DNA of 64,000 nucleotides, from the NCBI GenBank assembly GCA_036346355.1, contig CM070591.1:32830392-32894391 (forward strand). The letters run 5' to 3'. The notes beneath the pieces are model-generated. The model saw only the letters and a list, made by a program, of their open reading frames with translations. It was not told the origin of the DNA and searched no databases. This document shows positions 54,349-64,000 of this stretch, in pieces. Within the stretch, counting starts at the first letter, position 1. Every line of letters begins with the position of its first letter. The DNA comes from Rhipidocladum racemiflorum. Lineage: Eukaryota > Streptophyta > Magnoliopsida > Poales > Poaceae. Both the position numbers and the translations under genes were made by a program.

Positions 54349-55247
54349 TCTTTTTGAAAGGAAGGCAGGAGCTCTGCCGATTCAATTAAGGGGCAGAAAA
54401 AGTACAGAGTTAGAGGAAAACAAAAAGGAAAAGGAGACCCAGAGGAGGCAAAAGCAACTAAAAACACAAGCAGAAGTAGTAAAACCCGTCAGAGCAATCT
54501 GAAGGGGGCGAGCAACAGTTAAACTGCCGTTTGCCTGGTTGGGCTTATCCTCTTTGCCAAACGGTAAATAGAGACTTCCTGTAGGATGCGCTGGACGACC
54601 GTGGCCACCGAAGAATATTGGTTGTTAAAGATGTGCGCGTTGTGTTCTTTCCATAAGTTCCAGAAAGCAAAGATTAAAGCCCCATCCAAGTCCTTGCGCC
54701 GATCCTTTGGGGAGTTATTGTGAATGCTTTGCCACTAGGAGGAAATTGTCTGCACGGTCTGCAATGTGAGGTTCGAAGAGTGTGGCGGGGATTGGAAATG
54801 GAGACTGTTGGGCACAGAACCCCAAGTCTGCTTTGCAAAAGGGCAAAACAACATGAGGTGTGCGGCTGTCTCTACCCCGGAGCTGCAAAGACAGCAGGTC
54901 GAGCAATTTGGCCAACCTCTCGAAGAGAGGTCCTCAGAACAGTAACCATGCAAAGAACCTGCACTTGTTTTGAGTTTTGGCTTTCCAAATTTTTTGATAG
55001 TTGTGGTCCGGCGTGGACCCAAAGAATTGAGCCCTGTAGGCTGACCTAAAGAATTGAGCCTTGTAGGTTGACCTTGTTGAGTATTGACCATCCGCAGTCC
55101 AGCGCCAGGTGATCTCATCCTGGACTTCCGTTTGCAAGTGGATGTCCTGTACGAGTTGCCAAATCGAGATGAATTCTTGCAATTGCGCCTCTGTTGACAT
55201 ACATCTTAGTGGGAGAAGCCAATTGTTATTGTTTAGCTCATGCTGAA
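54349..55247 (-). mobile_element. 5'-truncated LINE (L1-type) with 14-bp TSD
   Basis: Flanked by identical 14-bp target duplications CAGAGTTCTACTTT (54335-54348 and 55248-55261). Read on the minus strand it contains the zinc-binding region that follows reverse transcriptase in plant LINEs (ITWRWTADGQYSTRSTYKAQ, IWKAKTQNKCRFFAWLLF, and C..C...ETAAHLMLFCPFAKQTW), then a 3' untranslated part ending in an A-rich tail (CTTTCAAAAAG). Only about the last 900 bp is present, as is usual for 5'-truncated LINEs. A 27-bp (9-codon) tandem duplication is at 55021-55074. Stops are present. Confidence 0.88.
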
Positions 55248-55261
55248 CAGAGTTCTACTTT

Positions 55262-55537
55262 CGTACAGACAGATTTCACTGTCCATTCTTCTCTTCTTTT
55301 TACATGGTCCATTCCGTTCTATATTGTTTCTTTTGAAAATCCCTCAAAACTGGTCAAGTAAGATACTTTCCCTGTTTCACAATGTATGTCTAAGCTCATC
55401 GTAAACACGGATCAAGAAGACACCAAATCTAGAAAATAAATAGTGACTATGGACAGTACATACGCCCGTTGAATGGCATCAAACAATTGTTCAATGTCAG
55501 CATTGAAACATGGATAGAGCGTAGAATTATTATAATT
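55262..55537. other. Intergenic segment, possible Stowaway-like end
   Basis: No gene seen. Around 55365-55390 the sequence TTTCCCTGTTTCACAATGTATG resembles the terminus of Stowaway-type MITEs, but no complementary end was found nearby. Confidence 0.35.
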
Positions 55538-56839
55538 GTACGATCGATATATATTAGTATAGCAATCAAAGGGGGGTGAATGATTGCGCGGAAGCTAAAA
55601 TTAAATTTCTGATCTACTAAAATTCACCTCAATTCGGAACCAAATAATTGCCTCGTATTCAACAAAAACATATTGATAGATGTTCGGTAAATCGCAATTT
55701 TCCGTAGATCCAACTATCGGATTGAGTTGAAATTTGAACACAAGAAACTATATTTCATTACTCATCTAACAAAAAAAATAATCAGCTCAATCTAACTTAC
55801 GGATCACAAGTTATGAGCTTCACAATCTTGCTGTGACAAATTATACCAAGAATAGATCTAACCTTAATTCCTAAAACTCCAACCGTTGGAATGACCTGAT
55901 ATTTAAACTGTAGAAACTAGATGAAATTTAGAAACAAACCCAAGAATAATCAACTCAATCGGATCTACGGATCAAAAGTTATAAGCTTTGCAAGTTGATT
56001 GTATCAATAATGACGAGAATTGATTAAACCCTAATTTTGTGATTAAACAAAATCTACAAAAGATTAATCAACAAAACTTTGAGGAACTCTAAATAAATGC
56101 CCTGGGAAGGTTCTGGACGAATCAAATCAAGACGAAACTCAAATAATCAAGAGAGACAATGAATCAATCTACTAAACCGAAAACCGGGCGAGAAAACGAA
56201 AAACAGAAATCCGGCTTTCTTACCGCGCGACTTTGATGAAAAATAATTTTTATTTTTTTTGTCTAGTTTAGTTACAGCACTCCAAACAAAAGAGTACAAA
56301 CCATAATACCTAGCTCTGGCTTAATAATAAACAGAGGACACCTCCCCTTATTTATAATGAGCAATCCTAAAGAGTTCGTATACATATCCACCAGGCCTAA
56401 CATGGCCCAATACATGCAAGCTACCCCCAAATGATTACAACTGCACGCGTACGACCCACCTGCCGCACTCACATGACTAACTAGACTTCACGTGCACCGT
56501 TCTGTAGCCCGAACGTCCCGCATGACATCCTCGACCACTAGAACCTCGATTCCTCCCTGAACCTAGTCCCGAACCTCAGTTCCTCCATGAACTTAGTTCC
56601 GATCTCATCATCGACCACGTTCGCCCTCGAGCAACACCTGCACATGAACAATCCACAAAACAATATTCGGAGCACAAGTCCACGACTTGACTCAAGATCA
56701 ATCCATGCAACCACTCACACGAGCGGATTGCATCAAACAAAACAACTACCATGCTAACACAAGCATATCACATAATTATCTGAAACTGCACATTTTGCAA
56801 ATTCAATTCTAAGCCAATTTTTCAGCACATGATTTCACA
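55538..56839 (-). mobile_element. Sirevirus-like Copia, 3' LTR (minus)
   Basis: 1,302 bp, homologous over its length to 59579-60892. On the plus strand it starts TGTACGATCGATATATATTA and ends GATTTCACA, followed by the complement of a purine tract (TCTCCCCCTTGATG), which places the 3' LTR of a minus-strand element here. The two LTRs differ by many substitutions and small indels, so the insertion is not recent. Contains AACAAAAGAGTACAAACC and TTATTTATAATGAGC segments near 56283 and 56347 (a TATA-like box on the minus strand). Confidence 0.85.
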
Positions 56840-59578
56840 ATCTCCCCCTTGATGAAAACATTGGCAACACCACGTAGAATTGAACATTTGCAATTGACAT
56901 TCACTCCACAAGAAAAGTTTTTGAAATCAAAAAGTTTAAAATCTAAAGCCAAACTGAAAAACACAAAATCTTCCCCTTTGACAAATATGCAAAGTGAAAA
57001 ACTCCCCCTAGGTGAAAATAATAAAAATCTCCCCATAAGAAGAAAAATGTGTGTGTGAATGTGCAATGTGCCAAAAAAATCTCCCCCTTTGACAATGGAT
57101 TCATCAATAATACAAATTAGAGAATAAAATCTTTTTGTTTGTTTTTAGTTTGCCATTTTTTTTATGTAATGAACATTATAAATCATCCACAAATATAACA
57201 TCCTCCAAGTCATGCTATCAAAAGTACTTGCACCCTCAAATCTACACATAGACAATGTAGAGTAAGCATAACTAAAAATCAAGTACTATTAACGATTTTT
57301 GCATGGCATGATCTCCCTTCCTCAACTATCTCAAAACCTGAAGACATTGAATTTTTGTGCACTTCTTTGGTGCTTGAAAAGTTGATTTATTGATTATTTG
57401 CAACGAAATATAAAAATGCAAGGAATTATATGCACCATCAGCGTTACTTTTCAACCATGCCAAGCAATGAGCTTAAGGTTTCATGATTTCGGTCATACAC
57501 AACCTCTTTCAAGTTCATATCAAAGTTCAATGATAAGCAGTCTCATAAAGAAGAAGTGCGATATGCATACTTCATTGATCTTGCATCTTTCAACATCACT
57601 TTTTGAGCTTTTAGCTGTTTAACTTTGAAAACTTTCACATTAAGCACTTTTTAAGTAGGATCAAGATAGCTAAGAAAGTTCTACCATGACAAGATTTAAT
57701 TCAAGTTTTCATTCCATTTAAGTAGTTATGTCATAATCTAAATCATATATGCATAAACATGAAGTTGCAAAGACCTTGTAGCATAAACATGACTTCAAAT
57801 AACATATGTGTATCAAGTACAATGTTCATTATTTTTATATTTTTTTCATTTAAGAAACACATAAAAATATGTTACATAATGTTACAAAGTTTTCACAAAC
57901 TACCCCTCTAAACAAACCTATTGGATGAACCACCCCAAGTTCTCCCCGAATAAAAGCAAAACGAGAAGAAGGCAAAGGTTTTGTGAAAATGTCTGCCAAT
58001 TGATGTTCAGTATACACATGATAAAGCACAATATTTCCCTTTTCTATATGATCTCTAAGAAAGTGAAATCTGATCTCAATATGCCCAAGAAAGAGAACTA
58101 CCCAAGAAGTGGCATGAACCAAATGTATTTTTTCTATCAATTCTACATCCTCCAAAGTCAGCATCAGAAAAAGCTTTTAAACTAATGCATGAGGAAGCAG
58201 AAAGCCAAATGCTAAAATCTTGAGTGCCATAGATATACCTGAAAATTCGCTTGACAGCTTGTCAATGTGAAGCACGTGGGGAAGCTTGAAAACAAGCACA
58301 CAAGCACACAGCAAACTGTATATCCAGCCTTGATGCAGTGAGGTACAAAAGTGAACATTCCTTCATATATTTGATTTGAAGTCTTGGACCGGGAGTCTCT
58401 TATTTAAACTTCCAATTATCTCATCCTCAACAACATCATCATCGTCTTCATGAACAAATATACTCTCCCCCTGAACATATGCACCTGTACCCCCACTGTA
58501 CCTTTAATAGAAGTGGAAGAAGCATCTTCAAAAATAACACTTTCAGTACAAGATGCACGAGTGAATGAGAACCAAAACTTATCACCGAACATGTGGCGTG
58601 AGCATCCAGAATCCACTAGCCATATGTTTTCCTTCCTCACGTGAGAAGCCTACATAGAAGCAGAAAATGTCGAGATCTCGGTACTGGGGTTAGAAATAAG
58701 ATGTTTAGGAATCCAGTACTGAGACACACGACGTACAACAGTAAGCACAACATGTGCATTCTTATGCACAAAAACATATTTGTCTTTTCCTGTGTTTTTA
58801 GCAACAAAAGGTGCTTGTTTCACCTAGGCACATAATGAGAACCAAAGCGTGCCTGTCTGAAATTAGACTTAGCCTTAGCTCTTTCTTCTTTTGTTGTTTA
58901 GCCAGTCTAAAGAAAAATTCTACTTAATGTCCATCTCTACCACAATGAGTGTAAGTGTACTTAACATGCTGTTTTGCTTTAACAGTAGAAGCACATTTTG
59001 CATTCGTCACAGAGGGAGATAAAAGACTAGCAGATCTAAAAGCAATTTTCTTAGGCTTATTGAGAATCTCAATTTTGCCATTGTAAAGAGCCTAAACAAC
59101 AATGCGAGGTTTAGTTTCATATGAAGCATAAGAATCAAAACCTAAACCTTTCTTGTTTGAGCTAACCTTAGATTGGTCCAAAATCATGTTTAAATTTTTA
59201 TTTCCTTTAGTGAACCGTTCTAAGGAATCCTGTAAGTAATCAACTTTACGAGAAAGCATGAGACAATTATTGCAAGGAATATCAATTTTCCCTTTTTGTT
59301 TGCGACAAATAGAGCATAAAATAACTTCATGTGTGAGCGAACCATTGGTCATTTGAGAAACTCTAGTATTAGCATCATGCAACTTCAATTCTAGTGTAAA
59401 ACATTTAGAATATGGAGTTGGATCATGCAAATCAAAAGTAGAACAACTAAGATTTTTAACAAGTTTCTCATTTTTCTTATGTTCAGCATTAATTTGCTCA
59501 ATCAGGGAACACATGCTCTTTTCTAAATGAAGTAAGCTCATTATAAATCAAATCACATGATTTATATTTAATACCACC
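56840..59578 (-). pseudogene. Sirevirus-like Copia internal region, deleted
   Basis: Only 2.7 kb remains between the LTRs, far less than in complete Sireviruses. In minus-strand order: a gag-like coiled-coil segment (59541-59092; SLLHLEKSMCSLIEQINAEH, SICRKQKGKIDIPCNNC); the protease active site WLVDSGCSRHM at 58625; a jump to a linker-like acidic stretch and the end of RT (near 58340, LYLTASRLDIQFAVC); RNase H (RIFRY...SDADFGG near 58160, HIEIRFHFLRDHIEKGN, YTEHQLADIFTKPLPSSRF); then about 1 kb with no clear domain up to the polypurine tract. Integrase and most of RT are missing. Lineage call rests on the RNase H and protease motifs. Confidence 0.8.
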
Positions 59579-60892
59579 TGAAGGATCGATATATATTAGT
59601 ATGGCAATTAGAGGGGGGTGAATGATTGCGTGGAAGCTAAAATCAAATTTTTGATCTACAAAAAATTCACCTCAACTCGGAATCAAATAATTGCCTTGTA
59701 TTCAACAAAAACAGATTGACAAACGTTAGGTAAATCGCAAATTCCTGGAGATCCAACCGTAGGATTGAGCTAAAATTTTAACACAAGAAACTATATTCCA
59801 ATATGCATTAAAAAAATAAGAATCAGCTCGATCTGACTTACGGATCACAAGTTATGAGCTTCGCAATCTTGCTGTGATAGATTATACCGAGAATAGATAT
59901 AACCTTAACTACCAAAAATCCAACCGTCGGATTGATGAAAAATTTAAACTATAGAGACTAGATTAAATTTCGAAACAAACCCAAGAAGAATCAACTCAAT
60001 TGGGTCTACGGATCAAAAGTTATAATCTTCGCAAGTTGACTATATCAATAACGACGAGAATTGATTAAACCCTAATTTTGTGATTAAAAAAATCTACAAA
60101 AGATTAACCAACAAAACTTTGAGGAACTCTAAATCAATGCCCTGGGAAGGCTTTGGATAGATCAAATCAAGAAGAAACTCAAAGAATCAAGAGAGACAAT
60201 GAATCAATCTACTAAACCGAAAACCGGGCGAGAAAACGAAAAATAGAATCCGGCCTTCTTACGGCGCGACTTTGATGAAAAATAATTTTTATTTCTTTTT
60301 GTCTAGTTTGGTTACAGTACTCCAAACAAAAGAGTACAAACCGTAATGCCTAGCTCGGGCTCAATAATAAACAGAGGACACCTCCCCTTATTTATAATGA
60401 GCAATCCTAAAGAGTTCGTATACAGATACATGCATGCATATCCACCTGGCCTAACATGGCCCAATACATGCAAGCTACCCCAAACGATTACAACTGCACG
60501 CGTACGGCCCACCTGCCGCACTCGCGTGACAAACTAGACTTCATGTCCACCGTTCTCTAGCCCGAACGTCCCGCATGACATCCTCAACTACTAGGACCTC
60601 GATTCCTCCCTTAACCTAGTCCCGAATCTCAGTTCCTCCATGAACCTAGTTCCGATTCCGTCATCGACCACGTTCGCCCTCGAGCAACACCTGCACATGA
60701 ACAATCCACAAAACAATATTCGGAGTATAAGTCCACGACTTGACTCAAGATCAATTCATGCAACCACTCATACGAGCGCATTGCATCAAACAAAACAACT
60801 ACCATGCTAACACAAGCATATCACATAATTATCTGAAACAACATATTTTGCAAATTCAATTCTAAACCAATTTTTCAGCACATAATTTCACA
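59579..60892 (-). mobile_element. Sirevirus-like Copia, 5' LTR (minus)
   Basis: 1,314 bp copy of the LTR at 55538. The plus strand starts TGAAGGATCGATATATATTA and ends CATAATTTCACA. Directly left (minus-strand downstream) is GGTGGTATTAAATATAAATC, a degenerate primer-binding site that keeps TGGTAT. No convincing 5-bp target duplication was found outside the two LTRs. Confidence 0.85.
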
Positions 60893-61312
60893 GCAATATT
60901 AGGACAAATATTGCTAAACGGAGGAAGGACTTGTCAACTTCGTCCAACTTGTCCTTCAAGAAGTAATGGAAACTGCGTTCAAAGTTCAGCTATAAGAGGA
61001 AGCAGGACATTTAATGGTTCTAACAAAAAAGAAAAATTGGGGAAAGTACACCTCCTGATGCCGCATAATGTGGGTGAGGATCGACCAGGAATTATCTCTG
61101 ATCATTATCTTCATGTTAGAATATGTAATGTCTACATGAAACTCTAATGGATGACATTTTAGAACGTATGCAGTCAAAATTCAGAGTGCAAGATGAGGGG
61201 GGCACCGCTGTGTGTTTAGCCGTGGCAACCATAGGAGAAGCTTTTATGGTGACAATGGTCCGACAATGATTTGTTCTGAACCATATATTCCTGTTTGCAC
61301 CAATATTTAGCA
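60893..61312. other. Intergenic segment, nothing recognised
   Basis: 420 bp between the Sirevirus-like LTR and the Retand-like LTR. A 78-codon open frame (60911-61147) has no recognisable family and is probably chance. The Retand LTR may begin somewhat earlier than drawn. Confidence 0.4.
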
Positions 61313-61913
61313 TGTACAGAAAGTATCAACCCAATTCAAATATGGAAAGTCTGACGGAAATAAATGTACCGCGATCAACAAGGAATCTGTCGCCAAGACA
61401 AAACGAAATCGGATCAAAGCTGATACGGATCTGGTTGTCGTATCCATGCAGGACTCAGATTAGCCGAGACATATAAAAAGGGACGGATCGAAAGACAAAG
61501 GGATCATTAACAAATCAACCAACACACACTTCTATTTACATTTTTACGTTTTTCTAGTTTTCATAGCAATTTTTCCTCTGTAAGCTGTCGAGATCAATAA
61601 AGAGTTGCGCATCACCAATTTGTTGTTCTCATCGACTTGTCTCCAGGTTCGATCCACTTTGCTTGTTGCGTATTGCTTTTCAAAGTCGATCTACCTTTAC
61701 CCTCGGATTAGCCCTAATCGGCTGGTCTAGTTATCCCCTTATCGGCCCGTAGGCGATCGGTGTTAAGTCGATAATTTCCGTTATCGGCTGGTTATATTCA
61801 CGACCCTGCTACCTTGTCAATTTCAGGTCAAATTGACCGGCACGCTCCCAAACCCGGCTTTTGTCTTGTGTGTTTGAGGTGAAAAACCCTATTTCAAGTT
61901 TTTTGCGCGAACA
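61313..61913 (+). mobile_element. Tat/Retand-like Gypsy 5' LTR (left edge uncertain)
   Basis: Inferred LTR ahead of the element's primer-binding site. A TATA box (GACATATAAAAAGGGAC near 61468) and a polyadenylation-type AATAAAG (near 61596) are present. The right end is placed at GCGCGAACA (61913). The left end is tentatively TGTACAGAAAG at 61313, chosen for TG and partial complementarity to the right tip. Several ATCGGC motifs (61715-61790) recur, as they do in the downstream gag. Confidence 0.55.
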
Positions 61914-61918
61914 TATAT

Positions 61919-61935
61919 TGGCACGCCCGGTGGGA
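61919..61935 (+). promoter_or_regulatory. Retand-like primer-binding site
   Basis: TGGCACGCCCGGTGGGA shortly after the LTR end. This kind of TGGC(A/G)CGCC... primer site is typical of the Tat/Retand Gypsy elements, which prime with a tRNA other than initiator Met. Confidence 0.7.
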
Positions 61936-61952
61936 CTTGAAAAAAGATTAAC

Positions 61953-63685
61953 ATGGCATCAACAGGGAAGTCTACAGCAACATCCGATATTGACACAGAA
62001 GCAATAATCGCACCCACTTTGGCCGATTTGACTCCCGAGCAGCAAAAGGAGATTGAAGATCAAAAGGCCATGCTGGAAGAGATGATGTTGAAGTGTTACC
62101 AAAAGACCCAACGGGGAGTCACCCAAATGACCGCGCTCCCAAAAATCAACCCCGCCAGTGGTACTCCTACTGAATCGGTAAGCCGATATATACCAGCACA
62201 AGCTGAATTGTCCAGTATGATCGAACAATCGGTACATCATGTGCTGATCAATCAATCATCGGCTTTAGTTACCACATTAAAGCCGATGATCGAGAACAGC
62301 GTTAAAACGATTGCTCAAGAATTGGCCGTGTCTGGGAGCCTGTTGGATCCAGTAAAACCTCTTCCGTCATATCCAGTTTATTCGATAGCACCAAACACTG
62401 GCCCTGTGAAAGTGTCAGCTCCGGTCCCGCTTGCCATGCCGTCTCAACCCACTATATTAGCGCCAAATAGCCGATCAGGGGGAATGATGCATTACTACTC
62501 CTATACCGATGCGGCAAAACTAAGCGCAAGTCATGTTACACCCTCGACCAGCACATTCGTCTAATCGGCTAACAGGCCGACCGAACTGGATAAGATGCCT
62601 CAGGTCCATGGGCCGATTCCCCCGAAAGAGCCAGCCCCGTATAGAGTAGTATCATACACCGACCCATTTGTCCCCATACCCGAGGCGTCGGCTATGAGGA
62701 ACGATGGCCACGAGCAGTTGCCTCGACGACAGCCGACGCGTTACGGCCAACAGCTCGAGTTTACACTCGGGGGGCAGGATGCAAACGACTTTAACAGACA
62801 GGGTCTGGGAGCCGCACAAGCTGACAATATTAACTGGGCTGAACAAATTGCTGCCGTGTTAAGAGAACAGTTCGTCTTGCAGCCCAAAGGGAGAGTAATC
62901 GGCTACAGAAAGTTGTATCCTGATTACATAGATCGCATGCCATACTCACATAATTATAGGATCCCAGATTTTGCCATGTTTTCGGGGGATGATCCTGTTA
63001 CTACTCTCGAACACATCGGACGATTTATAGCCCAGTGTAGTGAAGCAGCACAGTCCGACGGGTTAAAAATTAGGCTCTTTCCGTTATCCTTATCCGGGGT
63101 AGTGTTCACATGGTTCACTAATTTGCCCCAAAATTCAGTCCATCTTTGGAATGATTTGGAAAGCCGATTTCATGAGTATTTCTTCTCTAGGACTACGGAA
63201 CTTAGAATTTCTGATCGAAGCTCGGTTCAACATAAATATAGCGAATCTGTCTCCGATTACATTAAGAGATTTAGGGATATACGGAATAGATGCTTTAGCA
63301 TCACATTACCCGATGACCAGTTGGCAGACCTAGCATTTCAGGAATTGATCCCGCCATTGAAGGAGAAATTGGCAGGGCAGAAGTTCTTTGATCTAGGTCA
63401 TATGCTCCACCGTTTATCATTACCCGCAAGCCGATATTAAGAGAACAAAGGGTTCAAAGACAAGTTTAGGCTAAATGGTAATGAAAATGCTAAAGTAAAT
63501 ATGGTTGAATACAATTCAAGTGATACCTCGGACGATAAGGCTGAAGTAAATATAGCCGAGTGGACTAAGGGTTCTAAGAAGTCGCTTGTTTGCTCTTGGC
63601 TTAAGTCGACCAAGAATAAAACAAAGGTTAAATATTCCTTCGACGTGTCAAAATGCGATCGAATATTCGACTTACTGTTGTAGGA
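61953..63685 (+). pseudogene. Retand-like gag with in-frame stops
   Basis: Gag of a Tat-lineage Gypsy element. The start MASTGKSTATSDIDTEAIIA is at 61953, 18 bp after the primer site. The first frame stops at 62562-62564 (TAA), the same frame reopens, and from 62595 it holds the retrotransposon gag core: PYSHNYRIPDFAMFSGDD, TLEHIGRFIAQCSEAA, RLFPLSLSGVVFTWFTNLP and YIKRFRDIRNRC. A second stop (TAA) follows at 63438-63440. The same frame continues (VEYNSSDTSDDKAEVNIAEW, FDVSKCDRIFDLLL) to a third stop, TAG at 63681, where CAG is likely ancestral. A frameshift lies just beyond (KLPEGHIIPS in another frame). Pol lies beyond the window. Confidence 0.85.
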
Positions 63686-64000
63686 AAAACTTAAAGTTGC
63701 CAGAAGGACACATCATCCCATCGGTCGTGTCCTATGCAACACCCTGTCAGGTACTAGCCAAGGCAGTCGGTCAAAGATATGTTGTCCAGACCTGTGCATG
63801 ACCGATTGGAGGTCGGAAACAAGAAGCCGATCCATGAGAGACTGTCGGCATCAGAGACGGGCGAATCCTCCAACGCTTCAACAACAATACGTGACAGTAC
63901 CTCCAAATCGGAATCCAGCGGTGAAATAAGTAATCTAGCTGAAAAGATTCGAAAGCCGATTGAGCCCAAACCAAGATGGTGTCCCGCAGGCCTCAGCAAG
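63686..64000 (+). other. Retand-like internal sequence running off the window
   Basis: Continuation of the Gypsy element, with LKLPEGHIIPSVVSYATPCQ in a shifted frame and further short open frames on both strands. No protease or RT motif is reached before the window ends. Confidence 0.5.

Noticed and set aside
55533..60897. Target duplication for the Sirevirus-like element
   Set aside because: Flanking 5-mers (ATAAT and GCAAT) do not match well enough to claim one.
60911..61147. 78-codon open frame between two retrotransposons
   Set aside because: No recognisable family or gene signals; likely chance.
1..64000. CRISPR arrays, phage, bacterial defence systems or operons
   Set aside because: No regularly spaced repeats with unique spacers and no bacterial gene architecture; all coding sequence fits plant nuclear, plastid-derived or retrotransposon origin.

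Overview
The window is plant nuclear DNA, most likely from a grass. Three things point there: a decayed copy of plastid DNA in the grass-specific order (trnN, ycf1 relic, rps15, ndhH, ndhA, ndhI, ndhG, ndhE, psaC, ndhD, ccsA, trnL, rpl32, ndhF); nested LTR retrotransposons of lineages abundant in grasses; and a pair of CC-NB (NLR-type) genes surrounded by MITEs. It is not an organelle contig, because almost every plastid gene is frameshifted and one is interrupted by a nuclear retrotransposon LTR.

Region 1 (1-21697) is one colinear nuclear plastid insertion (NUPT) of about 19.5 kb. It runs from the trnA-UGC intron through rrn23, rrn4.5, rrn5, trnR, trnN, a ycf1 relic and the small-single-copy genes to the end of ndhF. 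Only ndhG and ndhE keep complete reading frames. A 2,210-bp solo LTR with a perfect 5-bp target duplication (TTTAT) splits ndhD at 13182-15391.

Region 2 (21698-42231) is nested retrotransposons. Element A is a Tekay/Del-like chromovirus with a truncated 5' LTR, PBS, extra upstream ORF, decayed gag-pol and a 3.5-kb 3' LTR. A partial Angela/BARE-like Copia element follows in inverted orientation. Its LTR breaks the gag of element B, a second Tekay-like copy whose RT/RNase H was deleted between GGAC microhomologies but whose integrase-chromodomain frame is still open. A plus-strand Copia remnant with a short LTR ends the block.

Region 3 (42232-55261) is the gene-bearing part. Two LRR-less CC-NB genes (42751-44259 and 52221-53792) sit in direct orientation 9.47 kb apart, with a third NB-ARC fragment fused behind the first. 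About 1 kb of the two genes is identical by eye although the sequence on both sides has diverged, which suggests gene conversion. Between and after them lie a minus-strand LTR, a minus-strand Copia element carrying a CACTA-like miniature element, a Tourist-like MITE, a Micron-like foldback element inside TA microsatellites, a Stowaway MITE that supplies the last codons of the second gene, another Tourist-like MITE, and a 5'-truncated LINE with a 14-bp target duplication.

Region 4 (55262-64000) holds an internally deleted Sirevirus-like Copia element with both LTRs on the minus strand, then the 5' end of a Tat/Retand-like Gypsy element (LTR, PBS, broken gag) that leaves the window. I found no CRISPR array, bacterial operon or clearly new molecular system. 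The most informative signals are the NLR gene conversion tract, the MITE-derived protein end and the precisely readable insertion and deletion junctions.
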